13,796 nucleotides of DNA from Chromatiales bacterium. Lineage in GTDB: Bacteria > Pseudomonadota > Gammaproteobacteria > CAMYNG01. The position numbers were made by a program, and so were the translations under genes. How positions within the stretch are numbered: the stretch's first letter is position 1; each line of letters begins with the position of its first letter. The stretch lies in assembly GCA_026990045.1 (NCBI GenBank), contig JALSIK010000292.1:1-13796 (forward strand), given 5' to 3'. This document shows, piece by piece, positions 1-6,671 of this stretch. The notes under the pieces were generated by a model. The model saw only the letters and a list, made by a program, of their open reading frames with translations, had not been told where the DNA came from and did not search any database.

Positions 1-1
1 G

Positions 2-280
2 CCGCAGGACACCATCGGCGAGGGCACCTACTGCTGCGGGGGCGGCGGCGGGCTGCTGACCGACGACCTCATGGAGCTGCGGGTCAAGGGCGCCCTGCCC
101 CGCATGGAGGCCCTCAAGTACGTGGTGGAGACCCACGGCGTCACGCACATGGCCGCCATCTGCGCCATCTGCAAGAGCCAGTTCACCAAGGTGCTGCCCT
201 ACTACGGGTTCACCATGGACCAGATCGTGAGCGTGCACCAGCTCGTGAGCAACGCCATCGTGCTGGGCGCCAAGCAATAG
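2..280 (+). CDS. dsrK: DsrK, C-terminal end (HdrD-like iron-sulfur subunit of DsrMKJOP), 5' truncated by window edge
   Basis: The reading frame is open from base 2 and stops with TAG at 278-280, giving the last 92 residues of a longer protein. It shows half of a CCG domain: a CC-G5 stretch (cysteines 11 and 12 of the visible part) followed 42 residues later by CAIC (cysteines 54 and 57). Heterodisulfide reductase subunit HdrD and DsrK use this CX(n)CCGX(n)CXXC pattern to bind a special [4Fe-4S] cluster. DsrK is the cytoplasmic catalytic subunit of the membrane complex DsrMKJOP, thought to exchange electrons with the trisulfide/disulfide of DsrC. The family call comes from the motif; the name dsrK rests on the dsrLJOP genes directly downstream. 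An ATG at 71 is internal and is not the true start. Confidence is high that this is an HdrD-type C-terminus and high, by context, that it is DsrK. Confidence 0.9.
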   Translation, partial: PQDTIGEGTYCCGGGGGLLTDDLMELRVKGALPRMEALKYVVETHGVTHMAAICAICKSQFTKVLPYYGFTMDQIVSVHQLVSNAIVLGAKQ

Positions 281-349
281 GCGAACGGAACAGGCGTTTT
301 CCCCAAGTCAGGAACAAGGTTCTAACGAACTCAAGCAGGAGAATCAGGC

Positions 350-2293
350 ATGGCCACTTCCCCGGAAGATATGCAGGCGAAGAAACTCACCTTCCGCAAG
401 TTCAAGGACGGTGAGCACGACTACCGCAGCTACCAGGAAGCGATTTTCCAGGCGGGCTGGTCGCACAAGTGCCCCACCTACGTTCACCGCACGCCGCCAT
501 GCCAGGGGGCCTGCCCCGCCGGCGAGGACATCCGCGGCTGGCTGGACATCGTGCGCGGCATCGAGAAGCCGGCCGGCGAGATGAGCTGGCAGGAGTACGC
601 CTTCCGCCGTGCCACCGACGCCAATCCCTTCCCCGCCGTCATGGGCCGCGTGTGCCCGGCGCCCTGCGAGGCGGGCTGCAACCGCAACCAGGTGGAGGAC
701 CACGTGGGCATCAACGCGGTGGAGCAGTTCATTGGCGACTGGGGACTGGAGAACCAGGCCAGGTTCGAACCGGCGGCCCAGAGCACGGGCAAAAAGATCG
801 CCATCGTGGGTGGCGGCCCGGCCGGGCTGGCCGCCGCCTACCAGCTCCGCCGCCGCGGGCACGAGTGCACCGTGTTCGACGAGCGGGCCGAGCTGGGGGG
901 CATGATGCGCTACGGCATCCCCGGCTACCGCACCCCGCGCGACGTGCTGGACGGCGAGATCCAGCGCATCATCGACATGGGCGTCGAGGTGCGCATGAAC
1001 ACCCGGGTCGGCCGTGACATCTCGGTGGAACAGCTGGAGAAGGACTACGACGCCATCCTGTGGGCGGTGGGGACCCATTCCGGCCGGGCCCTGCCCATCC
1101 CCGGCGCCGATGCGCCCAACTGCCTCACCGGCGTCGACTTCCTGCGCGCCTTCAACGAGGGCCGGCTCAAGATGGTGTCCGAGAAGGTCGTCGTGGTGGG
1201 CGGCGGCGACACCTCCATCGACGTGGCCTCGGTGGCCCGCCGCCTCGGCCACATCACCGAGATCCACGAGCAGGATCGGCCGGAGAACGTGGTCCTGGGC
1301 CACACCGCCCACGACGTGGCCTCCACCGCCAAGCGCCAGGGCGCCCAGGTGACCCTCATCTCCCGTGCGCCCATCGAGCGCATGAATGCCGCCGAGCACG
1401 AGGTCAAGGATGCCCTGCGCGAGGGCGTCAACATCCGCGGCTGCCTCAACCCGGTGGAAGTGGTGCTGGACGAGAACGGCCGCGCCAGGGCGCTCAAGGT
1501 CGTGGAGCTGGAGGACGACGGCAAGACGCCCAAGCCGGGCACCGAGTTCGAGATCGAGGCCGATCTCATCGTGGCCGCCATCGGCCAGCGCGGTGACCTG
1601 AGCGGCCTGGAGGACCTGGACAACGGCAAGGGCTTCATCGACGCCGACCAGCACTACCAGGTCCCGGGCAAGCCCGGCCACTTCGTCGCCGGCGACATCG
1701 TGCGCCCGCACCTGCTGACCACCGCCATCGGCCAGGCCTCCATCGCGGTGGAGAGCATCGAGCACTACCTGCGCAACGAGGACCTGGGTAAGCGGCCCAA
1801 GGTGGACAAGCACCACTTCGACCTGCTGGCCAAGCTGCGCGAGGCCGGCCTGGAGCCCAAGGAATACGACCACGGCGAGACCCGCGGCACCTCGGAGGCC
1901 GAGTTCGCCATCCACAACTACGAGGACCGATCCAAGCAGGAGATCATTCCCGCGGACAAGCTGTTCTTGGGCCACTTCGAGTACGAGCCGCGGCACAAGC
2001 GCAAGGAGAAGGTGCCCACCGCCGACGAGGTGCTGGGTCACTTCGAGGAGCGGATGATCGGCCTGACCGAGGAAGAGACCGTGGCCGAGGCCAAGCGCTG
2101 CATGAGCTGCGGCATGTGCTTCGAGTGCGACAACTGCGTGGTCTTCTGCCCGCAGGATGCCGTCCACCGCGTGCCCAAGAACCAGCGCACCATGGGCCGC
2201 TACGTCTACACCGACTACACCCGCTGTATCGGCTGCCACATCTGTGCCGATGTCTGCCCCACCGGCTACATCGACATGGGCCTGGGCGAGTAA
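350..2293 (+). CDS. dsrL: DsrL, iron-sulfur flavoprotein NAD(P)H:acceptor oxidoreductase of the reverse Dsr pathway
   Basis: 647 aa, close to the roughly 650 aa of A. vinosum DsrL. The N-terminus resembles the GltD/small glutamate synthase subunit, with cysteine groups at C41/C51/C55 and C102/C106/C110 for [4Fe-4S] clusters. An FAD Rossmann motif GGGPAG lies at 154-159 and a second nucleotide-binding motif GGGD at 284-287. The C-terminus is a two-cluster ferredoxin domain (C590/C593/C596/C600-P and C626/C629/C632/C636-P). DsrL is known to pass electrons between DsrAB and NAD(P)+, so in sulfur oxidation it would collect electrons from sulfur oxidised to sulfite. The start is set by AGGAG at 337-341, 8 nt before the ATG, and is 69 bp after dsrK. 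The stop lies 14 bp before dsrJ. Presence of DsrL in this position argues for the oxidative type of Dsr system. The cytoplasmic location is known for the family; no signal peptide is visible. Confidence 0.95.
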   Translation: MATSPEDMQAKKLTFRKFKDGEHDYRSYQEAIFQAGWSHKCPTYVHRTPPCQGACPAGEDIRGWLDIVRGIEKPAGEMSWQEYAFRRATDANPFPAVMGRVCPAPCEAGCNRNQVEDHVGINAVEQFIGDWGLENQARFEPAAQSTGKKIAIVGGGPAGLAAAYQLRRRGHECTVFDERAELGGMMRYGIPGYRTPRDVLDGEIQRIIDMGVEVRMNTRVGRDISVEQLEKDYDAILWAVGTHSGRALPIPGADAPNCLTGVDFLRAFNEGRLKMVSEKVVVVGGGDTSIDVASVARRLGHITEIHEQDRPENVVLGHTAHDVASTAKRQGAQVTLISRAPIERMNAAEHEVKDALREGVNIRGCLNPVEVVLDENGRARALKVVELEDDGKTPKPGTEFEIEADLIVAAIGQRGDLSGLEDLDNGKGFIDADQHYQVPGKPGHFVAGDIVRPHLLTTAIGQASIAVESIEHYLRNEDLGKRPKVDKHHFDLLAKLREAGLEPKEYDHGETRGTSEAEFAIHNYEDRSKQEIIPADKLFLGHFEYEPRHKRKEKVPTADEVLGHFEERMIGLTEEETVAEAKRCMSCGMCFECDNCVVFCPQDAVHRVPKNQRTMGRYVYTDYTRCIGCHICADVCPTGYIDMGLGE

Positions 2294-2307
2294 CCGCGGA
2301 GGGAAGC

Positions 2308-2796
2308 ATGGCACGGTTCTCCGCCCTGACCGGCCGCACCGCCGCCCTGGCGGCGGTGCTGGCCCTGCTTTCGGCCCCGGTGCTGGCCGGCGCGCCCAAG
2401 CCCGAGATCCCGCGTGGCAAGGGTGACCAGTGCGTCGAGCCCACCGAGGTCATGCGGCGCCATCACATGAACTTCATCCTGCACCAGCGGGACGAGACCA
2501 TGCACCGCGGTATCCGCACCAAGAAGCACAGCCTGGCAGAGTGCATCAACTGCCACGTGCCCAAGGCCGAGGACCCGGCCCGCCAGGTGCACGCGGACAG
2601 CCCCAAGCATTTCTGCAGCAGTTGCCATACCTACACGGCCGTGACCATCGACTGCTTCGGGTGCCACTCCGACGTCCCCCAGGAAACCGGCGTGGCCAAG
2701 GAGGACCTGGTGGTGCCGGTGCACGGCAGCGCCCCGGCCCTCGACCTGGAGCAGGAGGCCGCGCGCATGGTTCAGGCTGGAGGGAAAGCAGAATGA
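2308..2796 (+). CDS. dsrJ: DsrJ, periplasmic triheme cytochrome c of the DsrMKJOP complex
   Basis: 162 aa from the ATG at 2308, chosen because GGAGGG (2298-2303) sits just upstream and because the protein then begins with a Sec-type signal or anchor (hydrophobic stretch about residues 11-27). Three CXXCH haem c sites are present: CINCH (79-83), CSSCH (103-107) and CFGCH (116-120). Cys42, in a DQCVEP context, matches in position and setting the A. vinosum cysteine (Cys46) shown to take part in an unusual His/Cys haem ligation. Several histidines (52, 53, 59, 66, 74, 95, 101) are available as distal ligands. DsrJ faces the periplasm and works with DsrO and DsrP. Its TGA overlaps the ATG of dsrO by 4 bp (ATGA), so translation is probably coupled. 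A longer open frame upstream overlaps dsrL and is rejected as the start. Confidence 0.95.
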   Translation: MARFSALTGRTAALAAVLALLSAPVLAGAPKPEIPRGKGDQCVEPTEVMRRHHMNFILHQRDETMHRGIRTKKHSLAECINCHVPKAEDPARQVHADSPKHFCSSCHTYTAVTIDCFGCHSDVPQETGVAKEDLVVPVHGSAPALDLEQEAARMVQAGGKAE

Positions 2797-3554
2797 GCGA
2801 GAACCGGACCACCGACGAGGGGCGCCGCCAGTTCCTGGGCGGGACCCTGGCCCTGGGGGGCATCGCCGTCGCGCCGGGCGTGTTCCTGGTCAACGTGGCG
2901 GGTGCCAAGCCGGCGGACCAGCCGGTCACCGACAAGGTCCGCTGGGGGCTGCTGGTGGACACCACCAGGTGCGCCGACGGCTGCGACGCCTGCGTCCGGG
3001 CCTGCCAGGAGGAAAACGGATGGGGCGGCCCGGACAGCAACGAGGTCAAGTCCTCGGACGAGCAGAAGGCGCAGTGGATCCGCAAGGTCCACCTGCGCAA
3101 CAAGCAGACCGGCAGCACCCATTCCCTGCCGCTCATGTGCCAGCACTGCGAACACCCGCCGTGCGCCGACGTCTGCCCCACCGGGGCCTCCTTCCGCCGC
3201 GCCGACGGCATCGTGCTGGTGGACAAGCACACCTGCATCGGCTGCCGCTACTGCATGATGGCCTGCCCCTACAAGGCCCGCTCCTTCATCCACGAGGAGC
3301 TGCACGGACAAAAGGTCAATGCCCCACGTGGCAAGGGCACGGTGGAATCCTGCACCTTCTGCGTCCACCGGGTGGACAACGACCGCGAGCCGGCATGTGT
3401 CGAGGCCTGCGCCGCGGAGGGACGGCGAGCTCTCATCTTCGGCGACATGAAGGATCCCGACAGCGAGATCTCGCAGCGCCTCAAGCGCCTGGGCGTGCGC
3501 CAGCTCCGCGCCGACCTGGGCCTCAATCCCGGCGTCCACTACGAAGGGGTATAA
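2793..3554 (+). CDS. dsrO: DsrO, Tat-exported periplasmic ferredoxin with four [4Fe-4S] sites
   Basis: 253 aa. The N-terminus carries a twin-arginine motif (GRRQFL, residues 10-15) followed by a hydrophobic stretch and an AxA-like region near residue 38, so export through Tat in folded form is expected. Four cysteine groups follow: C60/C64/C67/C71, C116/C119/C124/C128-P, C148/C151/C154/C158-P, and C187/C190/C202/C206. This is the DmsB/NrfC/HybA-type arrangement, and with a Tat signal it fits DsrO. In the complex it should shuttle electrons between the triheme DsrJ and the quinone-reactive membrane subunit DsrP. The start ATG overlaps the dsrJ stop codon and is preceded by GGAGGG at 2779-2784. 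The long open frame that extends upstream runs through dsrJ in another phase and is not used. dsrP begins 6 bp after the stop. Confidence 0.95.
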   Translation: MSENRTTDEGRRQFLGGTLALGGIAVAPGVFLVNVAGAKPADQPVTDKVRWGLLVDTTRCADGCDACVRACQEENGWGGPDSNEVKSSDEQKAQWIRKVHLRNKQTGSTHSLPLMCQHCEHPPCADVCPTGASFRRADGIVLVDKHTCIGCRYCMMACPYKARSFIHEELHGQKVNAPRGKGTVESCTFCVHRVDNDREPACVEACAAEGRRALIFGDMKDPDSEISQRLKRLGVRQLRADLGLNPGVHYEGV

Positions 3555-3560
3555 GAGCGA

Positions 3561-4805
3561 ATGACCAAGTACGACACCTTCCGTGAAGTCGAGGGCAGCA
3601 AGGGCTTCTGGACCGTGTTCGCCTTGTTTGCCGCCATGGTGGCCGTGGGCCTGGGCGCGGCCTGGTACATGGAGCACCAGGGCCACTGGGTCACCGGCAT
3701 GAACAACCAGATCGTGTGGGGCACGCCGCACGTCTTCGCCGTGTTCCTCATCGTCGCCGCCTCCGGCGCGCTGAACGTGGCCTCCATCGCCTCGGTGTTC
3801 GGGCGGGTGCCCTACAAGCCCCTGGCACGATTGTCCGGCCTGCTGGCCATCGCACTGCTGGTGGGGGGGCTGGCGGTCCTGGTCCTGGACCTGGGCCGGC
3901 CCGACCGCCTCATCGTGGCCATGACCTACTACAACTTCAAGTCCATCTTCGCCTGGAACATCTTCCTGTACACCGGGTTCATGGCCATCGTCGGCTTCTA
4001 CCTGTGGACCATGCTGGACTTCCGCATGCGCGGCTACAACAAGGCCGCGGGCATGTTCGCCTTCATCTGGCGCCTGGTGCTCACCACCGGTACCGGTTCC
4101 ATCTTCGGCTTCCTGGTGGCGCGCGAGCTGTACGACTCGGCCCTGATGGCCCCCATGTTCATCACCATGTCCTTCTCCTTCGGGCTGGCCATCTTCCTGC
4201 TCGTACTCCTGGGGCTGTACCATGGTACCGGCCGGCCCGTCGGCGACAAGATCCTCGTGCGCATGAAGAACCTGCTGGGGATCTTCGTCGCCGCGGTGCT
4301 CTATTTCGTCGTCGTCTTTCACCTGACCAACCTCTATGCCGCCGAGCACTGGGGCGCCGAGCGCTTCGCCCTGCTCGACGGGGACATCTATACCCGGCTG
4401 TTCTGGTGGGTGGTGGTGGGCCTCGGGTCCATCGTGCCGCTGGTCCTCCTGTTCCACCCCGCGCTGGGGCGGCGGCGCAGCAGCATCGTGGTGGCCTCCA
4501 TCCTGGTCATCATCGGCGGGCTGGCGCAGATGTACGTCGTCATCATCGGCGGGCAGGCCTACCCCCTCAACATCTTCCCCGGCATGGAGGTGAGCAGCAG
4601 TTTCTATGACGGCGTGGTGGCCGACTACGCCCCCAGCCTGCCGGAGGTGCTGCTGGGCCTGGGCGGCGTGGGCATCGCCCTGGCCGCGGTGATGCTGGGC
4701 GTGCGCGTGCTGCGCTTCCTGCCCGACAGCCTGGAAGATGCGCAGGTGGACCCCCACCACTCACGAACGGAGACCGGCGAGGCCGAGGCCCAGCCGGCGG
4801 GCTGA
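3561..4805 (+). CDS. dsrP: DsrP, NrfD-family integral membrane subunit
   Basis: 414 aa, very hydrophobic. About ten membrane segments can be read, near residues 14-36, 53-77, 88-112, 128-152, 162-188, 194-220, 238-260, 281-303, 309-333 and 362-390. This matches the DsrP/HybB branch of the NrfD/PsrC family. The C-terminal tail (after about 390) is short, polar and rich in Asp, Glu and His. DsrP is the membrane subunit that exchanges electrons with the quinone pool and anchors DsrO/DsrJ. The start ATG lies 6 bp after the dsrO stop; the region before it is purine-rich but has no clear Shine-Dalgarno, so translation may depend on coupling. A 67-73 bp GC-rich spacer without an obvious promoter separates it from dsrN. 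The family call is firm from hydropathy and context. Confidence 0.93.
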   Translation: MTKYDTFREVEGSKGFWTVFALFAAMVAVGLGAAWYMEHQGHWVTGMNNQIVWGTPHVFAVFLIVAASGALNVASIASVFGRVPYKPLARLSGLLAIALLVGGLAVLVLDLGRPDRLIVAMTYYNFKSIFAWNIFLYTGFMAIVGFYLWTMLDFRMRGYNKAAGMFAFIWRLVLTTGTGSIFGFLVARELYDSALMAPMFITMSFSFGLAIFLLVLLGLYHGTGRPVGDKILVRMKNLLGIFVAAVLYFVVVFHLTNLYAAEHWGAERFALLDGDIYTRLFWWVVVGLGSIVPLVLLFHPALGRRRSSIVVASILVIIGGLAQMYVVIIGGQAYPLNIFPGMEVSSSFYDGVVADYAPSLPEVLLGLGGVGIALAAVMLGVRVLRFLPDSLEDAQVDPHHSRTETGEAEAQPAG

Positions 4806-4878
4806 GGCGACACGGCCGCACCGGCCGCGCCCCCGTGCTGCCCGGCCCGGCGCCCCGGTCCCCTGACGCTCGGTGACC

Positions 4879-6288
4879 ATGGCCCAGTTACTCGTTTCGG
4901 CAGCACACAAGTCCTCCGGCAAGACCACCGTCAGCGTCGGCCTGGTGGCGGCCCTGCGCGGGCAGGGTCGCCGGGTCCAGCCGTTCAAGAAGGGCCCGGA
5001 CTACATCGATCCCCTGTGGCTGGGCCGGGCCGCCGGGCGTCCGTGCCACAACCTGGACTTCCACACCCAGGGCCCGGACGAGATCCGGGCCACCTTCGCC
5101 CGCCACGCCGCCGGCGCGGACCTGGCCGTCATCGAGGCCAACAAGGGCCTGCACGACGGCATGGACCTCGAGGGCGGAGACAGCAACGCCGCCCTCGCCC
5201 GCCTGCTGCAAGCCCCCGTCGTCCTGGTCATCGACACCCGCGGCATGACCCGCGGGGTGGCGCCGCTGGTACTGGGCTTCGCGGCCTTCGACCCGCGGGT
5301 GCGCATCGGCGGCGTGATCCTCAACCAGGTGGGCGGCAGCCGCCACGAAGGCAAGCTGCGCGCGGTGCTGGAACGCTACACCGACATTCCCGTGCTGGGC
5401 GCGGTGCGGCGCGACCCGGCCCTGCACATCGACGAGCGCCACCTGGGGCTGATCCCCAGCAACGAGCACGCCGACACCGCGCGGCACATCGACCTCATCC
5501 GCCGGCGGATCCTGGACCAGGTGGACCTGGAGGCGGTGCAGGCCCTGGCCGCCTCGGCCCCGGCCATCGTCCCGCCGCACGTCGAGACCCCCGCTGCCGC
5601 CGCCGGTGAGCCCGTTCGCATCGGCGTGCTGCGCGATGCCGCCTTCGGCTTCTACTATGCCGGTGACCTGGACGCCTTCGCCGACTGCGGCGCCGAGCTG
5701 GTGTTCATCGACAGCCTGCGCGATACCCGCCTGCCGCCGGTGGACGGGCTGTTCCTGGGCGGCGGCTTCCCCGAGACCCACATGGAGACCCTGGCGGCCA
5801 ACCGCGAACTGATGGCGGACATCCGCCGGGCCATCGAGGCCGGGCTGCCCACCTACGCCGAGTGCGGCGGCCTCATGTACCTGGCGCGCAGCCTGCACTG
5901 GGGCGAGCGGCGGTGCGAAATGGCCGGCGTGATCCCGGGCGACGTGGTCATGGGCGAGCGGCCCCAGGGCCGCGGCTACACCGTGCTGGAGGAAACCGGG
6001 CACCTGCCCTGGCCGCGGCTGGATGCGCCGGAAGGACCCGTCCACGCCCACGAGTTCCATTACTCGCGCATGGAAAACCTGGCCCCGGACGCGACCTTCG
6101 CCTGGCGCGTGCTGCGGGGCGCCGGCGTGGACGGGCGCCACGACGGCATCGTGTACCGTAACCTGGTGGCGGGCTACGCTCACCTGCGCCACACCCGCCA
6201 GTGCCCCTGGGTGAGGCGGTTCACCGGCTTCGTCCGCGCCCTGCGCCGGAGCCGTTCCGAGCCGCCGTCACGGCAGGCCGGTCCCTGA
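4879..6288 (+). CDS. dsrN: DsrN, CbiA/CobB-type glutamine amidotransferase (siroheme amidation)
   Basis: 469 aa from the ATG at 4879. Numbering from that start, an ATP-binding P-loop of the dethiobiotin synthetase type (SSGKTT, residues 12-17) opens an N-terminal CbiA domain. The C-terminal half is a class-I-like glutamine amidotransferase domain with the GGGFPE strand-loop, the nucleophile Cys329 in an AECGG context, and a VHAHEFHYS region near the end that holds the expected histidine. Cobyrinic acid a,c-diamide synthases share this build, but within a dsr operon the protein is DsrN, shown in A. vinosum to be needed for full sulfur oxidation and assigned to amidation of siroheme to siro(haem)amide in DsrAB. 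An in-frame GTG at 4873 is an alternative start; neither has a strong Shine-Dalgarno, and ATG is preferred. The last 20 residues are basic and low in complexity. Confidence 0.92.
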   Translation: MAQLLVSAAHKSSGKTTVSVGLVAALRGQGRRVQPFKKGPDYIDPLWLGRAAGRPCHNLDFHTQGPDEIRATFARHAAGADLAVIEANKGLHDGMDLEGGDSNAALARLLQAPVVLVIDTRGMTRGVAPLVLGFAAFDPRVRIGGVILNQVGGSRHEGKLRAVLERYTDIPVLGAVRRDPALHIDERHLGLIPSNEHADTARHIDLIRRRILDQVDLEAVQALAASAPAIVPPHVETPAAAAGEPVRIGVLRDAAFGFYYAGDLDAFADCGAELVFIDSLRDTRLPPVDGLFLGGGFPETHMETLAANRELMADIRRAIEAGLPTYAECGGLMYLARSLHWGERRCEMAGVIPGDVVMGERPQGRGYTVLEETGHLPWPRLDAPEGPVHAHEFHYSRMENLAPDATFAWRVLRGAGVDGRHDGIVYRNLVAGYAHLRHTRQCPWVRRFTGFVRALRRSRSEPPSRQAGP

Positions 6289-6314
6289 CAGACCAATGGT
6301 TCAACCCACACCGC

Positions 6315-6321
6315 AAGAGGA
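6315..6321 (+). promoter_or_regulatory. Ribosome binding site fixing the GTG start of dsrR
   Basis: AAGAGGA lies 6 nt before the GTG at 6328. It is the clearest Shine-Dalgarno in the 39-bp dsrN-dsrR spacer, and there is no ATG at a suitable distance, so the GTG start is supported. Confidence 0.7.
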
Positions 6322-6327
6322 CGAGAC

Positions 6328-6666
6328 GTGATCACATTGACGCCCGCGGCCGCCAAGCAGGTCCGCCACTCCGCCCGCGAGGGCAAGATGGAGGGTATGG
6401 CCCTGCGCGTGGCCGCCACCCGCAACCCGGATGGCTCCATTCACTACGGCATGGGCTTCGACGACACCAGCCGTGACGGTGACATGAAGTTCACCTCGGA
6501 GGGCATCGAGATCGTGGTGGCCCCCACCAGCCTGGAGCTGCTCGACGGCACCACCATCGACTTCGTGGAGCTGGAGCCGGGCAAGTTCGAGTTCATCTTT
6601 CTCAATCCCAGGGACCCCAACTACAAGCCGGCCGATGAATCGGCCCCTTCGGGCGAGGCCTCCTGA
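6328..6666 (+). CDS. dsrR: DsrR, A-type (IscA/HesB-like) protein without cysteines
   Basis: 112 aa with a GTG start. The sequence follows the IscA/HesB fold (ITLTPAAAKQVR at the start, then a VAPTSLELLDGTTIDFVE block), but the translation contains no cysteine at all, so the three cysteines that A-type scaffolds use for iron-sulfur clusters are missing. This is the known hallmark of DsrR in A. vinosum, whose structure is IscA-like and which was reported to affect expression of dsr genes after transcription rather than carrying clusters. The residues after about 95 are a polar, acidic tail. It lies 39 bp after dsrN and 5 bp before the next gene, as a member of the same operon. The identification rests on fold-like sequence, the lack of cysteines and position; it is confident. 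Confidence 0.92.
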   Translation: MITLTPAAAKQVRHSAREGKMEGMALRVAATRNPDGSIHYGMGFDDTSRDGDMKFTSEGIEIVVAPTSLELLDGTTIDFVELEPGKFEFIFLNPRDPNYKPADESAPSGEAS

Positions 6667-6671
6667 GCTCC

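Noticed and set aside
281..349. Possible internal promoter between dsrK and dsrL
   Set aside because: The spacer has a TTTTCC stretch and a small GAAC/GTTC dyad at 312-322, but no convincing -35/-10 pair at proper spacing; only the ribosome binding site is supported.
344..2314. 656-aa open frame on the minus strand opposite dsrL
   Set aside because: It is rich in Ala, Val, Gly, His and Asp as expected of an antisense shadow in GC-rich DNA, has no domain, and lies fully under a clear DsrL gene.
2772..4760. 662-aa open frame on the minus strand opposite dsrO and dsrP
   Set aside because: Its His/Gly/Gln/Asp-rich composition mirrors the codons of the membrane protein DsrP; there is no recognisable domain.
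4873..4878. GTG at 4873 as the start of dsrN
   Set aside because: It lies two codons before an ATG that gives a normal start MAQLLVSAAHKSSGK; neither has a clear Shine-Dalgarno, so the ATG was preferred, but the GTG remains possible.
4888..6192. 434-aa open frame on the minus strand opposite dsrN
   Set aside because: No motif, composition typical of an antisense frame, and the + strand gene has an intact P-loop and amidotransferase cysteine.
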